A stretch of DNA of 64,000 bases, taken from Fimenecus sp045545735. GTDB taxonomy: Bacteria > Bacillota > Clostridia > Oscillospirales > Acutalibacteraceae. A program made the translations under genes and the position numbers. Under the pieces are notes generated by a model that saw only the letters and a list, made by a program, of their open reading frames with translations, did not search any database and was not told the origin of the DNA. The DNA lies in contig JAZQBM010000008.1 of assembly GCA_045545735.1 (NCBI GenBank), forward strand, positions 186,001 to 250,000, written 5' to 3'. Below are positions 25,582-33,783 of the stretch, one piece after another (position 1 is the stretch's first letter; the number at the start of each line of letters is the position of its first letter).

Positions 25582-25612
25582 AAAAAACTGCAAGTATTTT
25601 TATACTTGCAGT
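25582..25612 (-). terminator. Terminator of the spoVAD unit
   Basis: ACTGCAAGTAT/ATACTTGCAGT, an 11-bp perfect stem with a four-base loop; on the minus strand it ends in TTTTTTATT. It lies 9 bases after the small gene at 25621. Confidence 0.85.
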
Positions 25613-25620
25613 CCAAAAAA

Positions 25621-25764
25621 TTAATCTTTTGCAAAAAATATACCCACAATACTGAAAACGGTAAAGGCTATTATCCCAACGGTCAATGCGGTTTTCAGTA
25701 AATTTAACATTCTAAGCATATTTGCCATTTTATAAACGGCATCAATTTCTTTTTCTATATTCAT
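25621..25764 (-). CDS. Small membrane protein behind spoVAD
   Basis: A 47-residue frame not linked to a known family. It begins MNIEKEIDAVYKMANML and has one hydrophobic segment (about 25-43, ALTVGIIAFTVFSIVGIFF). It starts four bases after the spoVAD stop, with GGGGGA 8 bases upstream of the ATG, and is followed at once by a strong terminator. Those three facts support a real, co-translated gene. A sporulation role is suggested only by position; it is too short to be SpoVAE or SpoVAC. Confidence 0.65.
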   Translation of the reverse strand: MNIEKEIDAVYKMANMLRMLNLLKTALTVGIIAFTVFSIVGIFFAKD

Positions 25765-25768
25765 TTTA

Positions 25769-26809
25769 TTATTCCCCCGATGTTAATAGAACTCCGTGTG
25801 CGATTGACGGAATACTTTCGCCCTGCATTGTAGAAGTAGGAGAGAGTAATGCACCCGTACCAACAAAAAGTACTTGGTTAAGTTCTTTTTCTTTTAGTCT
25901 TCTCATAATATATGAGTTCACAACTGAGCCACTACAACCACAACCTGAACCACCTGCGTGAACGTCCTGACCTTCAAGGTCGTAAATCATAAGTCCGCAA
26001 TCTCCGTGAACTGACGAAATATCATAGCCGTAGTCCTTTTTAAGCAATTCTATAAGCAGTTCTGCACCAACCTTGCCCAAATCTCCCGTCAAAATCATAT
26101 CGTAATCGGTGGGGCTAGTGTTGGTATCATTTAAGAAATCCCCGATTGTAGATGCCGCTGCAGGTGCCATTGCAGCACCCATATTGTTGGCGTCTTTAAT
26201 GCCTAAATCCATAATTTTGCCAAAGATTACAGCCTCAACGCAAGGAGTATTTTCTTTATTGGCAGAAATTACAGATGCACCTGATGCAGTTGCAGTGCGT
26301 TGTGCTGACGGCGGACGTTGACCACCATATTCCAACGGTAAACGGAATTGACGTTCTGCAGATGCAAAATGTGAAGATGTAGATGCAACCGCATAATTCA
26401 CCGCACCCGAATCTACAAGTACTGATGCCAACGCCATTGATAAAGCCATTGTTGAGCAAGCCCCATAAAGCCCTAAAAACGGGATTTCAAGTTCACGAAT
26501 ACCAAATGACGTGCCAATGCATTGGTCAAGCAAATCGCCAGCCATAATCAAATCAATATCTTTAGGGGAGAGTTCCGCCTTTGCAATAGCACGTGTAATC
26601 GCCTCATACTGTAAAGCACTTTCTGACTTTTCCCAAGACGTACAACCATCAATAGTGTCATCAGAGTAACAATAGTCGAATTCTTTTGCCAACGGTCCTT
26701 CGCCCTCGGCTTTGCCTACAACAGCGGCGTGACCGTGAATTGATGGTTTCGATGGTAAAAGTAATGTATATTTTCCAACACGATTAGCCAAATCAGTCTT
26801 TCCTTTCAT
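25769..26809 (-). CDS. spoVAD: Stage V sporulation protein AD
   Basis: A 346-residue SpoVAD, a thiolase-fold protein that binds dipicolinic acid during its uptake into the spore. Seen: KSESALQYEAI, DLLDQCIGTSFGIREL, GLYGACSTMALSMALASVLVDSG with the thiolase-type Cys, SSHFASAERQFR, and GCGCSGSVVNSYIM near the end. Length is normal (about 340). ATG at 26809 is annotated; the AAAGGA site inside the first codons would better serve an in-frame TTG at 26791. Neighbouring spoVAC/spoVAE genes are absent here, so spoVAD is detached from the usual spoVA operon. It is the main sign that the organism forms spores. Confidence 0.92.
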   Translation of the reverse strand: MKGKTDLANRVGKYTLLLPSKPSIHGHAAVVGKAEGEGPLAKEFDYCYSDDTIDGCTSWEKSESALQYEAITRAIAKAELSPKDIDLIMAGDLLDQCIGTSFGIRELEIPFLGLYGACSTMALSMALASVLVDSGAVNYAVASTSSHFASAERQFRLPLEYGGQRPPSAQRTATASGASVISANKENTPCVEAVIFGKIMDLGIKDANNMGAAMAPAAASTIGDFLNDTNTSPTDYDMILTGDLGKVGAELLIELLKKDYGYDISSVHGDCGLMIYDLEGQDVHAGGSGCGCSGSVVNSYIMRRLKEKELNQVLFVGTGALLSPTSTMQGESIPSIAHGVLLTSGE

Positions 26810-26963
26810 TTGCGTTTATTTTATTTTTACCCATAAAAAAATAAAAATACAAACAAAAAAATTGTCGAATTATCATATTAAACTCTTGCACCAAATAAAA
26901 ACATATGTTATCATTAAATTGCTGATATATATTATCTAAATCAGTATGAGAGGAGAAATTATT

Positions 26964-27371
26964 ATGTATTGTAAAAATTGCGGAACACAGATGGATGATA
27001 TGGCTTCTGTATGCGTAAACTGCGGAACAGCAAAGGGTGTTGGCACAGCATATTGCCAGAACTGTGGTAAAGAAGTAGCACCGGGTGCAGCAGTTTGTCT
27101 TGCTTGTGGCGTAGCAACATCACAGCAGGCAGCATTTGCAGTAGGCGGTAAGAATAAGATTGCAGCAGCACTTCTTGCATTCTTCCTTGGTGCACTTGGC
27201 GTTCACAACTTCTATCTTGGTTATAAGAAAAAGGCTATTGCACAGCTTTTAATTACAGTTCTTACTTGTGGTGCAGGTTCAATGGTTAGTGGTATCTGGG
27301 CATTTGTTGAATTCATTCAGATTTTAACAGGTAGCATCGCAACAGACGCTGATGGCGTACCGCTTGTATAA
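26964..27371 (+). CDS. Zinc-ribbon TM2-domain membrane protein
   Basis: About 135 residues. Two zinc ribbons come first (CKNCGTQ ... CVNCG and CQNCGK ... CLACG), then a TM2 domain with two spans and the motif KIAAALLAFFLGALGVHNFYLGY. Function of TM2 proteins is unknown. I use the ATG at 26964: the frame opens at 26946, but the GAGAGGAG ribosome site lies inside that extension. Own terminator; monocistronic. Confidence 0.82.
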   Translation: MYCKNCGTQMDDMASVCVNCGTAKGVGTAYCQNCGKEVAPGAAVCLACGVATSQQAAFAVGGKNKIAAALLAFFLGALGVHNFYLGYKKKAIAQLLITVLTCGAGSMVSGIWAFVEFIQILTGSIATDADGVPLV

Positions 27372-27388
27372 TTTAAAAAGCATAAAAG

Positions 27389-27416
27389 AAAACGCTCAAC
27401 TTATGTTGAGCGTTTT
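27389..27416. terminator. Bidirectional terminator, TM2 gene / Dabb gene
   Basis: AAAACGCTCAAC/GTTGAGCGTTTT, 12-bp perfect stem with TTAT loop, flanked by A and T runs. Confidence 0.87.
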
Positions 27417-27420
27417 TCGT

Positions 27421-27720
27421 TTATTCCCAAATATCAACTGCACCTCTGCCGTCTGTTACTTTTGCAACATAACTGGCAACTTTTTTGTGTTCGGGATGAA
27501 CTTTGTATTTTTCGAGTTCTTCCTCGTTTTCGGTTTCAACAACTAAAAGTGCATCAAAATTTCTCTCACATTCTACTTGGTTTTTTAGAAATGTGAGTTT
27601 TTTTATGTGTGGAATGAGTGGGGGAAGTGCCTCAAGACCATTTTTGACAATTTCAATGTTTTCATCTTTAGTTTTGCCTTCTGCATCTTTAAATTTCCAC
27701 ATTACAATATGTTTTAACAT
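27421..27720 (-). CDS. Dabb (A/B-barrel stress-response) protein
   Basis: About 99 residues of the Dabb dimeric alpha/beta barrel family: MLKHIVMWKFKD at the start, then VVETENEEELEKYKVHPEHKKVA. The family includes small stress proteins and some cyclases; no substrate can be named. The GTG at 27729 that would add three residues lies in the AGGTGA ribosome site, so ATG at 27720 is preferred. That ribosome site overlaps the tatD stop codon; metG, tatD and this gene form one minus-strand unit. Confidence 0.8.
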   Translation of the reverse strand: MLKHIVMWKFKDAEGKTKDENIEIVKNGLEALPPLIPHIKKLTFLKNQVECERNFDALLVVETENEEELEKYKVHPEHKKVASYVAKVTDGRGAVDIWE

Positions 27721-27725
27721 AATAA

Positions 27726-28493
27726 TCACCTGATATTAAATAATATTCTGGCATTTCTGTCAGTCAAATCAAGAATTTCTTGTGCCGTAACACCACGCAA
27801 TTCTGCAATTTTTTCAGCAGTATATGGAATGTGTAGTGAATCGCATCTTTTACCCCTGAATGGTACAGGAGCCATATACGGTGCGTCAGTTTCAATAAGA
27901 AGCTTATCACTTGGCACAAATTTTGCAACCTCGCAAGGTTTAACTGCGTTCTTGAATGTAACCGCACCACCAAGACCAATATAAAACCCTAGTTTTATAA
28001 TCTCTTTTGCCATTTCTACACTACCTGAGAAACAGTGAAGAACGCCTTTAGGCTTATATTTTTTGAGTATGTTAAGTGTGTCTTCGTGGGATTCTCTGTC
28101 GTGAAAAATGATTGGCAACCCCAGTTCGTTTGCAAGTCCTATTTGTTTTTCAAGAAGAACTAATTGCTCTGCACGACTTTCTTTTTCGTAGTGATAATCA
28201 AGTCCGATTTCACCGATTGCAACGCATTTTTCATCTTTTGCAAGTTCTTTTATTCTTTCCAAATCGCCATCGTTGTATTCGTCATTATCAAGTGGGTGAA
28301 ACCCTACTGCAGAATACACAAAATCGTATTTGTGAGAAAGTTCTACTGCAATTTCACTTGTTTTTATATTTGTTCCGCAACAAATGACACCGGAAACTCC
28401 ATTTTCTTTAAAAGAAACGAGCAGTTCGTTTCTGTCTGTGTCAAACTGCTCGTCGTCATAATGTGCGTGTGAATCAAAAATGTTGTGATACAT
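27726..28493 (-). CDS. tatD: TatD family metal-dependent DNase
   Basis: A 255-residue TatD/YcfH-type metal hydrolase, cytoplasmic, a 3'-5' DNase in studied members. Metal ligands are visible in FDSHAHYDDEQF, IGEIGLDYHYE (Glu), FHDRESHEDTL, LHCFSGSVEMA and LIETDAPYMAPVPFRGKR. Length is normal (about 255). The start overlaps the metG stop by one base (TAATG). Coupling of metG and tatD is common in Firmicutes. Confidence 0.92.
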   Translation of the reverse strand: MYHNIFDSHAHYDDEQFDTDRNELLVSFKENGVSGVICCGTNIKTSEIAVELSHKYDFVYSAVGFHPLDNDEYNDGDLERIKELAKDEKCVAIGEIGLDYHYEKESRAEQLVLLEKQIGLANELGLPIIFHDRESHEDTLNILKKYKPKGVLHCFSGSVEMAKEIIKLGFYIGLGGAVTFKNAVKPCEVAKFVPSDKLLIETDAPYMAPVPFRGKRCDSLHIPYTAEKIAELRGVTAQEILDLTDRNARILFNIR

Positions 28494-30436
28494 TATCTTA
28501 TTCTCGCTCCGTTTGGCATATCTTTATCAACAAAAATAACCTTTGCATCTTCTTCAGTAACATCTGCTGCAAGAATCATACCGCAACTTTCAACACCACA
28601 AAGAACTGCAGGTTTAAGGTTTGCAACAACTACTACCTTTTTGCCGATAAGGTCTTCAGGCTTGTACCATTTTGCAATACCACTTGCAACAATTCTGTCA
28701 GTTCCTGTGCCGTCATCAAGAGTAAGTTTTAAAAGTTTCTTTGCCTTTTTAATTGGCTCACAGTTCTTAACTTCTGCAACACGGAGTTCAACTTTCATAA
28801 AATCGTCAAATCCGATTTCTGCAAGTCCCTCGATTTTTGGTGCAGGAGCATTTGCCTTTTCTTCAGCCTCTTTTTTAGCCTGAAGTTCAGCAATCAACTT
28901 TTCACCGTCAATTCTTGAGAAAAGAGGAGTTGCAGTACCAACTGTAATACCGCTCTCAAGTCCGCCCCATTCCTGAATGCTTTCGTAAGTTGCAGGTGCA
29001 ACATTCAACTGTTCTGCAATCTTAACAGCAGTTTCAGGCATAATTGGAGAGATAAGTGCAGAAAGCACGCGAATACCCTCAAGAAGATTATAAAGAACAG
29101 TGCCGAGTTTTCCTTTCTGTGCCTCGTCTTTAGCCAAAGCCCAAGGCATTGTTTCGTCAATGTATTTGTTGCAACGACGTGCAAAATTGATTACACATTC
29201 AACTGCATCACTCATCTTGTATTCTGAAATATACTTATCAAAACCTGCAAGTGCTTTCTTTGCACTTTCCTTAAGGTCTTCGTCAAATTCAGTAGCACAA
29301 GTAGGTGATTGAACAACACCGTCAAAATACTTGTTCTGCATTGCAATAGTTCTGTTTACAAGGTTACCGAGTGTATTTGCAAGGTCAGTATTGAAACGGT
29401 CAATCATTGCTTCATAAGTAATTGAGCCGTCATGAGCGTGTGGCATCTCTGAAAGAAGATAGTAACGTACAGCATCAACACCGAAAATTTCTGTCAAATC
29501 ATCAGCGTAAATAACATTACCGCGAGATTTACTCATTTTGTCTTCGCCTTGGAGCAACCAAGGATGACCATATACTTGTTTAGGTAACGGAATACCAAGA
29601 GCCATAAGAGTAATAGGCCAATAAATTGTGTGGAAACGAACGATATCCTTACCAATAATATGGCAATCAGCAGGCCAATATTTATTAAACTGTTCACTGC
29701 TTCCGTCAGGGTCGTAACCGATACCTGTAATGTAGTTTAAGAGTGCATCGAACCATACATAAACAATGTGTCTGTCATCAAATGGAACAGGAACACCCCA
29801 TTTGAATGAGGTTCTTGAAATGCACAAATCTTGAATACCTGGCTTAATGAAATTGTTAAGCATTTCTTTTTTGCGAGCTTCAGGATAAATGAAGTTTTCA
29901 TTACTTTCAATGAATTCTTCAAGTTGTTTCTGATATTTTGAAAGCTTAAGGAAATATGCTTCTTCTTTAGCAGACTTAACCTCTCTGCCACAGTCAGGAC
30001 ATTTGCCGTCAACTAATTGGCTTTCAGTCCAGAAAGACTCACAAGGAGTACAGTAAAGACCTTCATATTCACTCTTATAAATATCGCCTTGGTCATAAAG
30101 TTTTTGGAAAATCTTTTGAACTGCCTTTTCGTGATAATCGTCAGTTGTACGAATAAAATGGTCGTAAGTTGTATTCAAAAGGTCGCAAATACCTTTGATT
30201 TCGCCTGCAACCTTATCAACATATTTTTTAGGGCTGATACCAGCTTCGTTGGCGTATTCTTCAATTTTCTGTCCGTGCTCGTCAGTACCTGTCATAAAGA
30301 AAACATCAAAGCCCTGCATTCGTTTGTACCTCGCAATAGCGTCGGTCAACACGATTTCATAACTGTTGCCGATGTGAGGTTTGCGTGATGTGTACGCAAT
30401 GGCTGTTGTGATGTAAAACTTTGGCTTTTCACACAT
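28493..30436 (-). CDS. metG: Methionyl-tRNA synthetase
   Basis: A 647-residue class I synthetase that charges tRNA-Met. Seen: HIGH-type PHIGNS near 20, two-knuckle zinc insert CTPC ... CPDC near 127-147, KMSKSRGN near 300, an anticodon-binding helical domain, and a C-terminal tRNA-binding OB fold (about 545-647, DDFMKVELRVAEVKNCE, LKPAVLCGVESCGMIL). Single CxxC-CxxC zinc type. ATG behind AGAAAGGGGCG. Heads the metG-tatD-Dabb unit. The 200-base upstream spacer is very A/T-rich and diverges toward the tRNA promoter. Confidence 0.95.
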   Translation of the reverse strand: MCEKPKFYITTAIAYTSRKPHIGNSYEIVLTDAIARYKRMQGFDVFFMTGTDEHGQKIEEYANEAGISPKKYVDKVAGEIKGICDLLNTTYDHFIRTTDDYHEKAVQKIFQKLYDQGDIYKSEYEGLYCTPCESFWTESQLVDGKCPDCGREVKSAKEEAYFLKLSKYQKQLEEFIESNENFIYPEARKKEMLNNFIKPGIQDLCISRTSFKWGVPVPFDDRHIVYVWFDALLNYITGIGYDPDGSSEQFNKYWPADCHIIGKDIVRFHTIYWPITLMALGIPLPKQVYGHPWLLQGEDKMSKSRGNVIYADDLTEIFGVDAVRYYLLSEMPHAHDGSITYEAMIDRFNTDLANTLGNLVNRTIAMQNKYFDGVVQSPTCATEFDEDLKESAKKALAGFDKYISEYKMSDAVECVINFARRCNKYIDETMPWALAKDEAQKGKLGTVLYNLLEGIRVLSALISPIMPETAVKIAEQLNVAPATYESIQEWGGLESGITVGTATPLFSRIDGEKLIAELQAKKEAEEKANAPAPKIEGLAEIGFDDFMKVELRVAEVKNCEPIKKAKKLLKLTLDDGTGTDRIVASGIAKWYKPEDLIGKKVVVVANLKPAVLCGVESCGMILAADVTEEDAKVIFVDKDMPNGARIR

Positions 30437-30604
30437 AGAAAACGCCCCTTTCTAAAAATTTTTACGGCACAAAATATTTTTGCCGCATATATTATAGTAT
30501 TATACTAAACCTTGCCAATATTTTCAAGATGATTATTAAAAAATACAAAATTATATGTATAAAAAACTTTTTTGAAAAAAATTAAAAAAACTTGAAAAAA
30601 AGTG

Positions 30605-30633
30605 TTGACAAATCTTTTTTAATGTGGTAAATT
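30605..30633 (+). promoter_or_regulatory. tRNA cluster promoter
   Basis: Consensus TTGACA at 30605-30610, TAAATT at 30628-30633, 17-bp spacing, 32 bases before tRNA-Val. Confidence 0.75.
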
Positions 30634-30665
30634 ATACGAGCCGCTGAAAACAGCAGCAAAAATGT

Positions 30666-30741
30666 GGGAGCATAGCTCAGCTGGGAGAGCATCTGCCTTA
30701 CAAGCAGAGGGTCACAGGTTCGAGCCCTGTTGTTCCCACCA
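30666..30741 (+). tRNA. tRNA-Val (TAC)
   Basis: 76 bases with encoded CCA. Acceptor GGGAGCA/TGTTCCC, anticodon stem TCTGC/GCAGA with loop CTTACAA, T arm ACAGG-TTCGAGC-CCTGT. First gene of the cluster. Confidence 0.96.
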
Positions 30742-30744
30742 AAT

Positions 30745-30821
30745 GGCCCGGTAGTTCAGTTGGTTAGAACGCTAGCCTGTCACGCTAGAGGTCGACGGTT
30801 CGAGCCCGTTCCGGGTCGCCA
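30745..30821 (+). tRNA. tRNA-Asp (GTC)
   Basis: 77 bases with encoded CCA. Acceptor GGCCCGG/CCGGGTC, anticodon loop CTGTCAC between CTAGC/GCTAG, discriminator G as expected for Asp. Confidence 0.96.
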
Positions 30822-30827
30822 TTTTTT

Positions 30828-30903
30828 GCCTCTGTAGCTCAGTTGGTAGAGCAGGGGACTGAAAATCCCCGTGTCATTGGTTCGATTCCGATCGGAGGCA
30901 CCA
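30828..30903 (+). tRNA. tRNA-Phe (GAA)
   Basis: 76 bases with encoded CCA. Acceptor GCCTCTG/CGGAGGC, anticodon loop CTGAAAA between GGGGA/TCCCC. Confidence 0.96.
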
Positions 30904-30910
30904 ATTGTAT

Positions 30911-30986
30911 GCGGATGTAGCTCATCTGGTAGAGCGCCACCTTGCCAAGGTGGAGGTAGCGAGTTCGAGCCTCGTCATCCGCTCCA
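30911..30986 (+). tRNA. tRNA-Gly (GCC)
   Basis: 76 bases with encoded CCA. Acceptor GCGGATG/CATCCGC, anticodon loop TTGCCAA between CCACC/GGTGG. Confidence 0.96.
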
Positions 30987-30994
30987 TAAAAAAC

Positions 30995-31033
30995 AGGACA
31001 CAGAATTCTCCCAGTTTCTTGTGTCCTATTTTT
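30995..31033 (+). terminator. Terminator between tRNA-Gly and tRNA-Cys
   Basis: AGGACACA/TGTGTCCT, 8-bp stem with a 17-base loop, then ATTTTTAT. It would end the four-tRNA transcript and leave tRNA-Cys dependent on read-through or another start. Confidence 0.7.
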
Positions 31034-31049
31034 ATCAAAAGTTTAATAT

Positions 31050-31124
31050 GGTGGCATAGCCAAGTGGTAAGGCGTGGGTCTGCAAAACCCTGATTCATCG
31101 GTTCAAATCCGATTGCCACCTCCA
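31050..31124 (+). tRNA. tRNA-Cys (GCA)
   Basis: 75 bases with encoded CCA. Acceptor GGTGGCA/TGCCACC, anticodon loop CTGCAAA, discriminator T as expected for Cys. It is the last chromosomal gene before the mobile element, so its 3' end is a candidate integration site. Confidence 0.95.
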
Positions 31125-31154
31125 TGATGAGGTCTCACTTTAGAACCTCCCCCC

Positions 31155-31192
31155 GAAAACCCTTGAGAAATCAAGGGTTTTCAGCATTTTTA
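31155..31192 (+). terminator. Terminator after tRNA-Cys
   Basis: GAAAACCCTTGA/TCAAGGGTTTTC, 12-bp perfect stem closed by a GAAA tetraloop, then AGCATTTTT. Confidence 0.75.
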
Positions 31193-31297
31193 AGGGCAAT
31201 TTTTTGACCTTTGACCGATAGAACCAAAATCGCCATTTTTTAAGACCACTCGGTTTTGAACTGGGGAATTAACTATAAATTGAATATTTCCATACAT

Positions 31298-31348
31298 AAG
31301 ACCTATTTTTAAGGAAGATTAACTTCTGAAAAAATAGGTCTTTTTTTT
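31298..31348 (+). terminator. Strong terminator at the element edge
   Basis: AAGACCTATTTTT pairs perfectly with AAAAATAGGTCTT (13 bp), with an inner GAAG/CTTC hairpin, followed by eight T. No gene precedes it within the 190 bases after tRNA-Cys, so it insulates the element or ends a small transcript. Confidence 0.82.
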
Positions 31349-31386
31349 ATGCCTTAAAACCCCTACCTATATCAACAAAGTTACAT

Positions 31387-31417
31387 AGCCGTTACGAAAA
31401 AAAGTAACGGCTTTTTT
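31387..31417 (+). terminator. Second terminator before the element genes
   Basis: AGCCGTTAC/GTAACGGCT, 9-bp stem, A-rich loop, then six T, ending 20 bases before the first element gene. It could act as an attenuator of that operon. Confidence 0.78.
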
Positions 31418-31436
31418 AGTAAAGGAGGTAAACCGA

Positions 31437-31535
31437 ATGATTACTACAGCAATCATTTATAACATCGGTAGAGGTTTGGCATTTAATGTTGTGCTTCCTC
31501 TTTGGTATGTGTTCAATCAGATTATCGGCATTTAG
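31437..31535 (+). CDS. 32-residue hydrophobic peptide
   Basis: MITTAIIYNIGRG then a hydrophobic stretch with LPLWYVFNQIIGI. A perfect AAAGGAGG lies 7 bases before the ATG, far better than chance, so translation is likely. No family recognised. It is the first frame of the element, 95 bases before parA. A leader peptide or small membrane toxin are possibilities without evidence. Confidence 0.5.
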   Translation: MITTAIIYNIGRGLAFNVVLPLWYVFNQIIGI

Positions 31536-31576
31536 TTTGATTGAGAAGAAACATTTCTTTGAAAAGGAGGAATGTA

Positions 31577-31606
31577 ATGTCGCAGATATTCGCATATGAA
31601 TATTAG
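31577..31606 (+). CDS. 9-codon leader-like frame
   Basis: AAAAGGAGG lies 5 bases before an ATG that reads MSQIFAYEY and stops. Another AGGAGG follows for parA. It may be a translational leader; it is too short to assign. Confidence 0.25.
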   Translation: MSQIFAYEY

Positions 31607-31630
31607 CAATTAACTTTAGGAGGTATGCAC

Positions 31631-32461
31631 TTGAATAATTGCAAAGTAATTGCAATCGCAAATCAAAAAGGCGGTGTAGGAAAAACTACAACTGCAGCAA
31701 ACTTGGGAGCTGGACTTGTACGACAAGGCAAAAAAGTTTTGTTGATTGATGCCGACCCACAGGGAAGTCTTACGCTCTCATTAGGTGTTAAAAATCCAGA
31801 TGAACTCGATTCAACACTCGCAAATGTTATGGAGAGAATTGTTGACGATAAAGAGTTTAAATCGGGATTTGCTCTTTTAAGGACAGAAGAAGGAATTGAT
31901 TTAATGCCTTCAAATATCGAATTATCAGGCATTGAAGTCCGATTAGTTAATGAAATGAGCCGAGAAAGAGTATTGAAATCTTATGTTGATACAGTAAGGG
32001 ACAAATACGACTATATTCTTATAGATTGTATGCCCTCACTCGGTATGATGACCTTTAATGCTCTTTGTTCGGCAGATAGCGTCATTATTCCTACAACACC
32101 GGAGTTTTTATCGGCAAAGGGACTTGAACAGCTTCTCGGAACAATAAACAGAGTAAAAAGGCGTATAAACCCCGACCTTAAAATTGACGGCATTCTTATA
32201 ACTATGGTCGATAATCGTACAAGGTTCGGCAGAGGTTTAGAAAGCCTTATAAGACAACAGTACGGAAAATACCCAACTGTTTTTAACACTGTTATTCCCC
32301 GTTCAATAAGAGCTGTTGAAACAGCAGCAGAAGGCAAAAGCATTTATCTTCACGATAAAAACGGTAAAGTAGCTGAAGCCTATGCAAATTTTACGAAGGA
32401 GGTAATGAATGATGGCAAAACAAGACAGCGTGTCAAAAGTTCATCTGAGCTCATTCGATGA
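31631..32461 (+). CDS. parA: ParA/Soj-type partition ATPase
   Basis: About 276 residues. Deviant Walker A KGGVGKTTT near 13-21, DADPQGSLTLSLG, and Walker B-type DYILIDCMPSLGMM. ParA-type ATPases move or hold DNA with a ParB partner; here they would stabilise the excised element. The start is probably TTG at 31631: TAGGAGGT lies 7 bases before it, whereas the ATG at 31625 is only one base from that site. It overlaps parB by about 50 bases. Confidence 0.92.
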   Translation: MNNCKVIAIANQKGGVGKTTTAANLGAGLVRQGKKVLLIDADPQGSLTLSLGVKNPDELDSTLANVMERIVDDKEFKSGFALLRTEEGIDLMPSNIELSGIEVRLVNEMSRERVLKSYVDTVRDKYDYILIDCMPSLGMMTFNALCSADSVIIPTTPEFLSAKGLEQLLGTINRVKRRINPDLKIDGILITMVDNRTRFGRGLESLIRQQYGKYPTVFNTVIPRSIRAVETAAEGKSIYLHDKNGKVAEAYANFTKEVMNDGKTRQRVKSSSELIR

Positions 32462-33365
32462 TTTGTTTCAAACAGATGAAAGTCGTGAAGACTTAAAGAG
32501 AGAAAGGCTTATGGAAATCCCCATTTCTTTAATTCACGATTTCCCTGACCATCCGTACAAGGTTAAAGACGATGAAAATATGTTTGAACTTGTTGAAAGT
32601 ATAAAAACAAGAGGACTAATTCAACCCGTACTTGTAAGACCACTTGATGACGGGACATACGAAATGGTGTCCGGACACCGAAGAAAAAGAGCATTTGAAC
32701 TTGCAAATATTGAAAAGATACCTGCAAGAGTTCAGGAACTTACAATGGATGAAGCTATACTTTCAATGGTGGACAGTAATCTGCAACGAGATGAAATTCT
32801 ACCCTCAGAGAAGGCGTTTGCTTTCAAAATGCGTCTTGATGCAATGAACAGACAAGCAGGCAGACCGAAAAAAGAAAATCTGACACCGGTGGAGTCAAAT
32901 TCTTCAAAACTCAGGACAAATGAGATTTTGGCAGAAGAAGTCGGTGAAAGCCGTGAGCAAATCCGCAGATATATTCGTCTTACCAACCTTATTCCCGAAC
33001 TTCTTGACCTTGTGGATGAAAAGCAAATCGCAATGCGACCTGCGGTAGAAATATCCTATTTCACTCCTGAAGCACAAATGTGGCTTTTTGAAGCTATTGA
33101 ATTTGCAGATGCAACCCCTTCACATGCACAGACTTTGCGAATGAGAAAATTCGCAGAACAAGGCAGATTGTCAAAGGATGTTATTGATACGATTATGGAT
33201 GAGGAGAAACCAAATCAAAAAGAAAAATCTCCGTTCAGAGATAATCGCATATCAAAAGCAATTCCTGCATCTGTTCCGAAAGAAAAACAGTGCGAATATG
33301 TATTAAAAGCTATCGACTACTATAACCGTGTCCAACAGAGACGCAGGGAAAGGGATGCTCGATAG
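32412..33365 (+). CDS. parB: ParB-type partition protein
   Basis: About 317 residues. ParB/Srx domain at 35-125: IPISLIHDFPDHPYKVKDDENM, LVRPLDDGTYEMVSGHRRKRAFELA with the CTP-binding GHRR box, DSNLQRDEILPSEKAFAF. A helix-turn-helix follows (LAEEVGESREQIRRYIRL). It binds parS-like centromeres and works with ParA. Either ATG at 32409 or 32412 fits the AAGGAGGT site; the second is used. It ends RRRERDAR. No parS could be picked out by eye. Confidence 0.9.
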   Translation: MAKQDSVSKVHLSSFDDLFQTDESREDLKRERLMEIPISLIHDFPDHPYKVKDDENMFELVESIKTRGLIQPVLVRPLDDGTYEMVSGHRRKRAFELANIEKIPARVQELTMDEAILSMVDSNLQRDEILPSEKAFAFKMRLDAMNRQAGRPKKENLTPVESNSSKLRTNEILAEEVGESREQIRRYIRLTNLIPELLDLVDEKQIAMRPAVEISYFTPEAQMWLFEAIEFADATPSHAQTLRMRKFAEQGRLSKDVIDTIMDEEKPNQKEKSPFRDNRISKAIPASVPKEKQCEYVLKAIDYYNRVQQRRRERDAR

Positions 33366-33476
33366 CCTTTTTTCTTTTCCCCCTCTCACACTCTCCCCTT
33401 TATTAAATACTAACTGTACTAACCGAGAATAAGAAATATTAACTCTGTTAGTAACTACAAGAAAGGAAAATGCAAA

Positions 33477-33755
33477 ATGAATATCAAAGTAGAAATCAAG
33501 AAAATCCTCAAAGGTGATAAGCCTACAAAGGCTTATGCAAACATTGTTATCGATGATGCAGTCGTAATTCACGGTGTTGGCGTTGTCGAAAACGAAAAAG
33601 GCAGATATATGTCTATGCCTATGACAAGTTGGAAGACAGCAAAGGGTGAAGAAGTTACAAGACCCGTATGTCATCCAATTTCTTCTTCGGCGCGTAAAGA
33701 ACTTGAAGAAGCACTTTTCGCTGCTTATGAGCAGGAAATCAACAAAAACAACTAA
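33477..33755 (+). CDS. SpoVG family protein
   Basis: A 92-residue SpoVG-family protein: KAYANIVIDDAVVIHGVGVV and GRYMSMPMTSWK match the nucleic-acid-binding SpoVG core. Chromosomal SpoVG is an RNA/DNA-binding regulator; mobile elements of gut Clostridia often carry a copy beside parA/parB. GAAAGGAAAATGCAAA precedes the ATG. The 111-base gap after parB shows nothing else. Role here is likely regulatory, inferred. Confidence 0.82.
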   Translation: MNIKVEIKKILKGDKPTKAYANIVIDDAVVIHGVGVVENEKGRYMSMPMTSWKTAKGEEVTRPVCHPISSSARKELEEALFAAYEQEINKNN

Positions 33756-33783
33756 ATTTTAAGAAAGAACGAGGTAAAAAATT

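Noticed and set aside
31125..31436. rRNA or further tRNA after tRNA-Cys
   Set aside because: No cloverleaf or rRNA likeness; only terminator-type hairpins are visible.
31416..31661. 81-residue minus-strand frame at the element edge
   Set aside because: Lies opposite three strong plus-strand ribosome sites and the terminator; composition is low quality and no ribosome site is seen.
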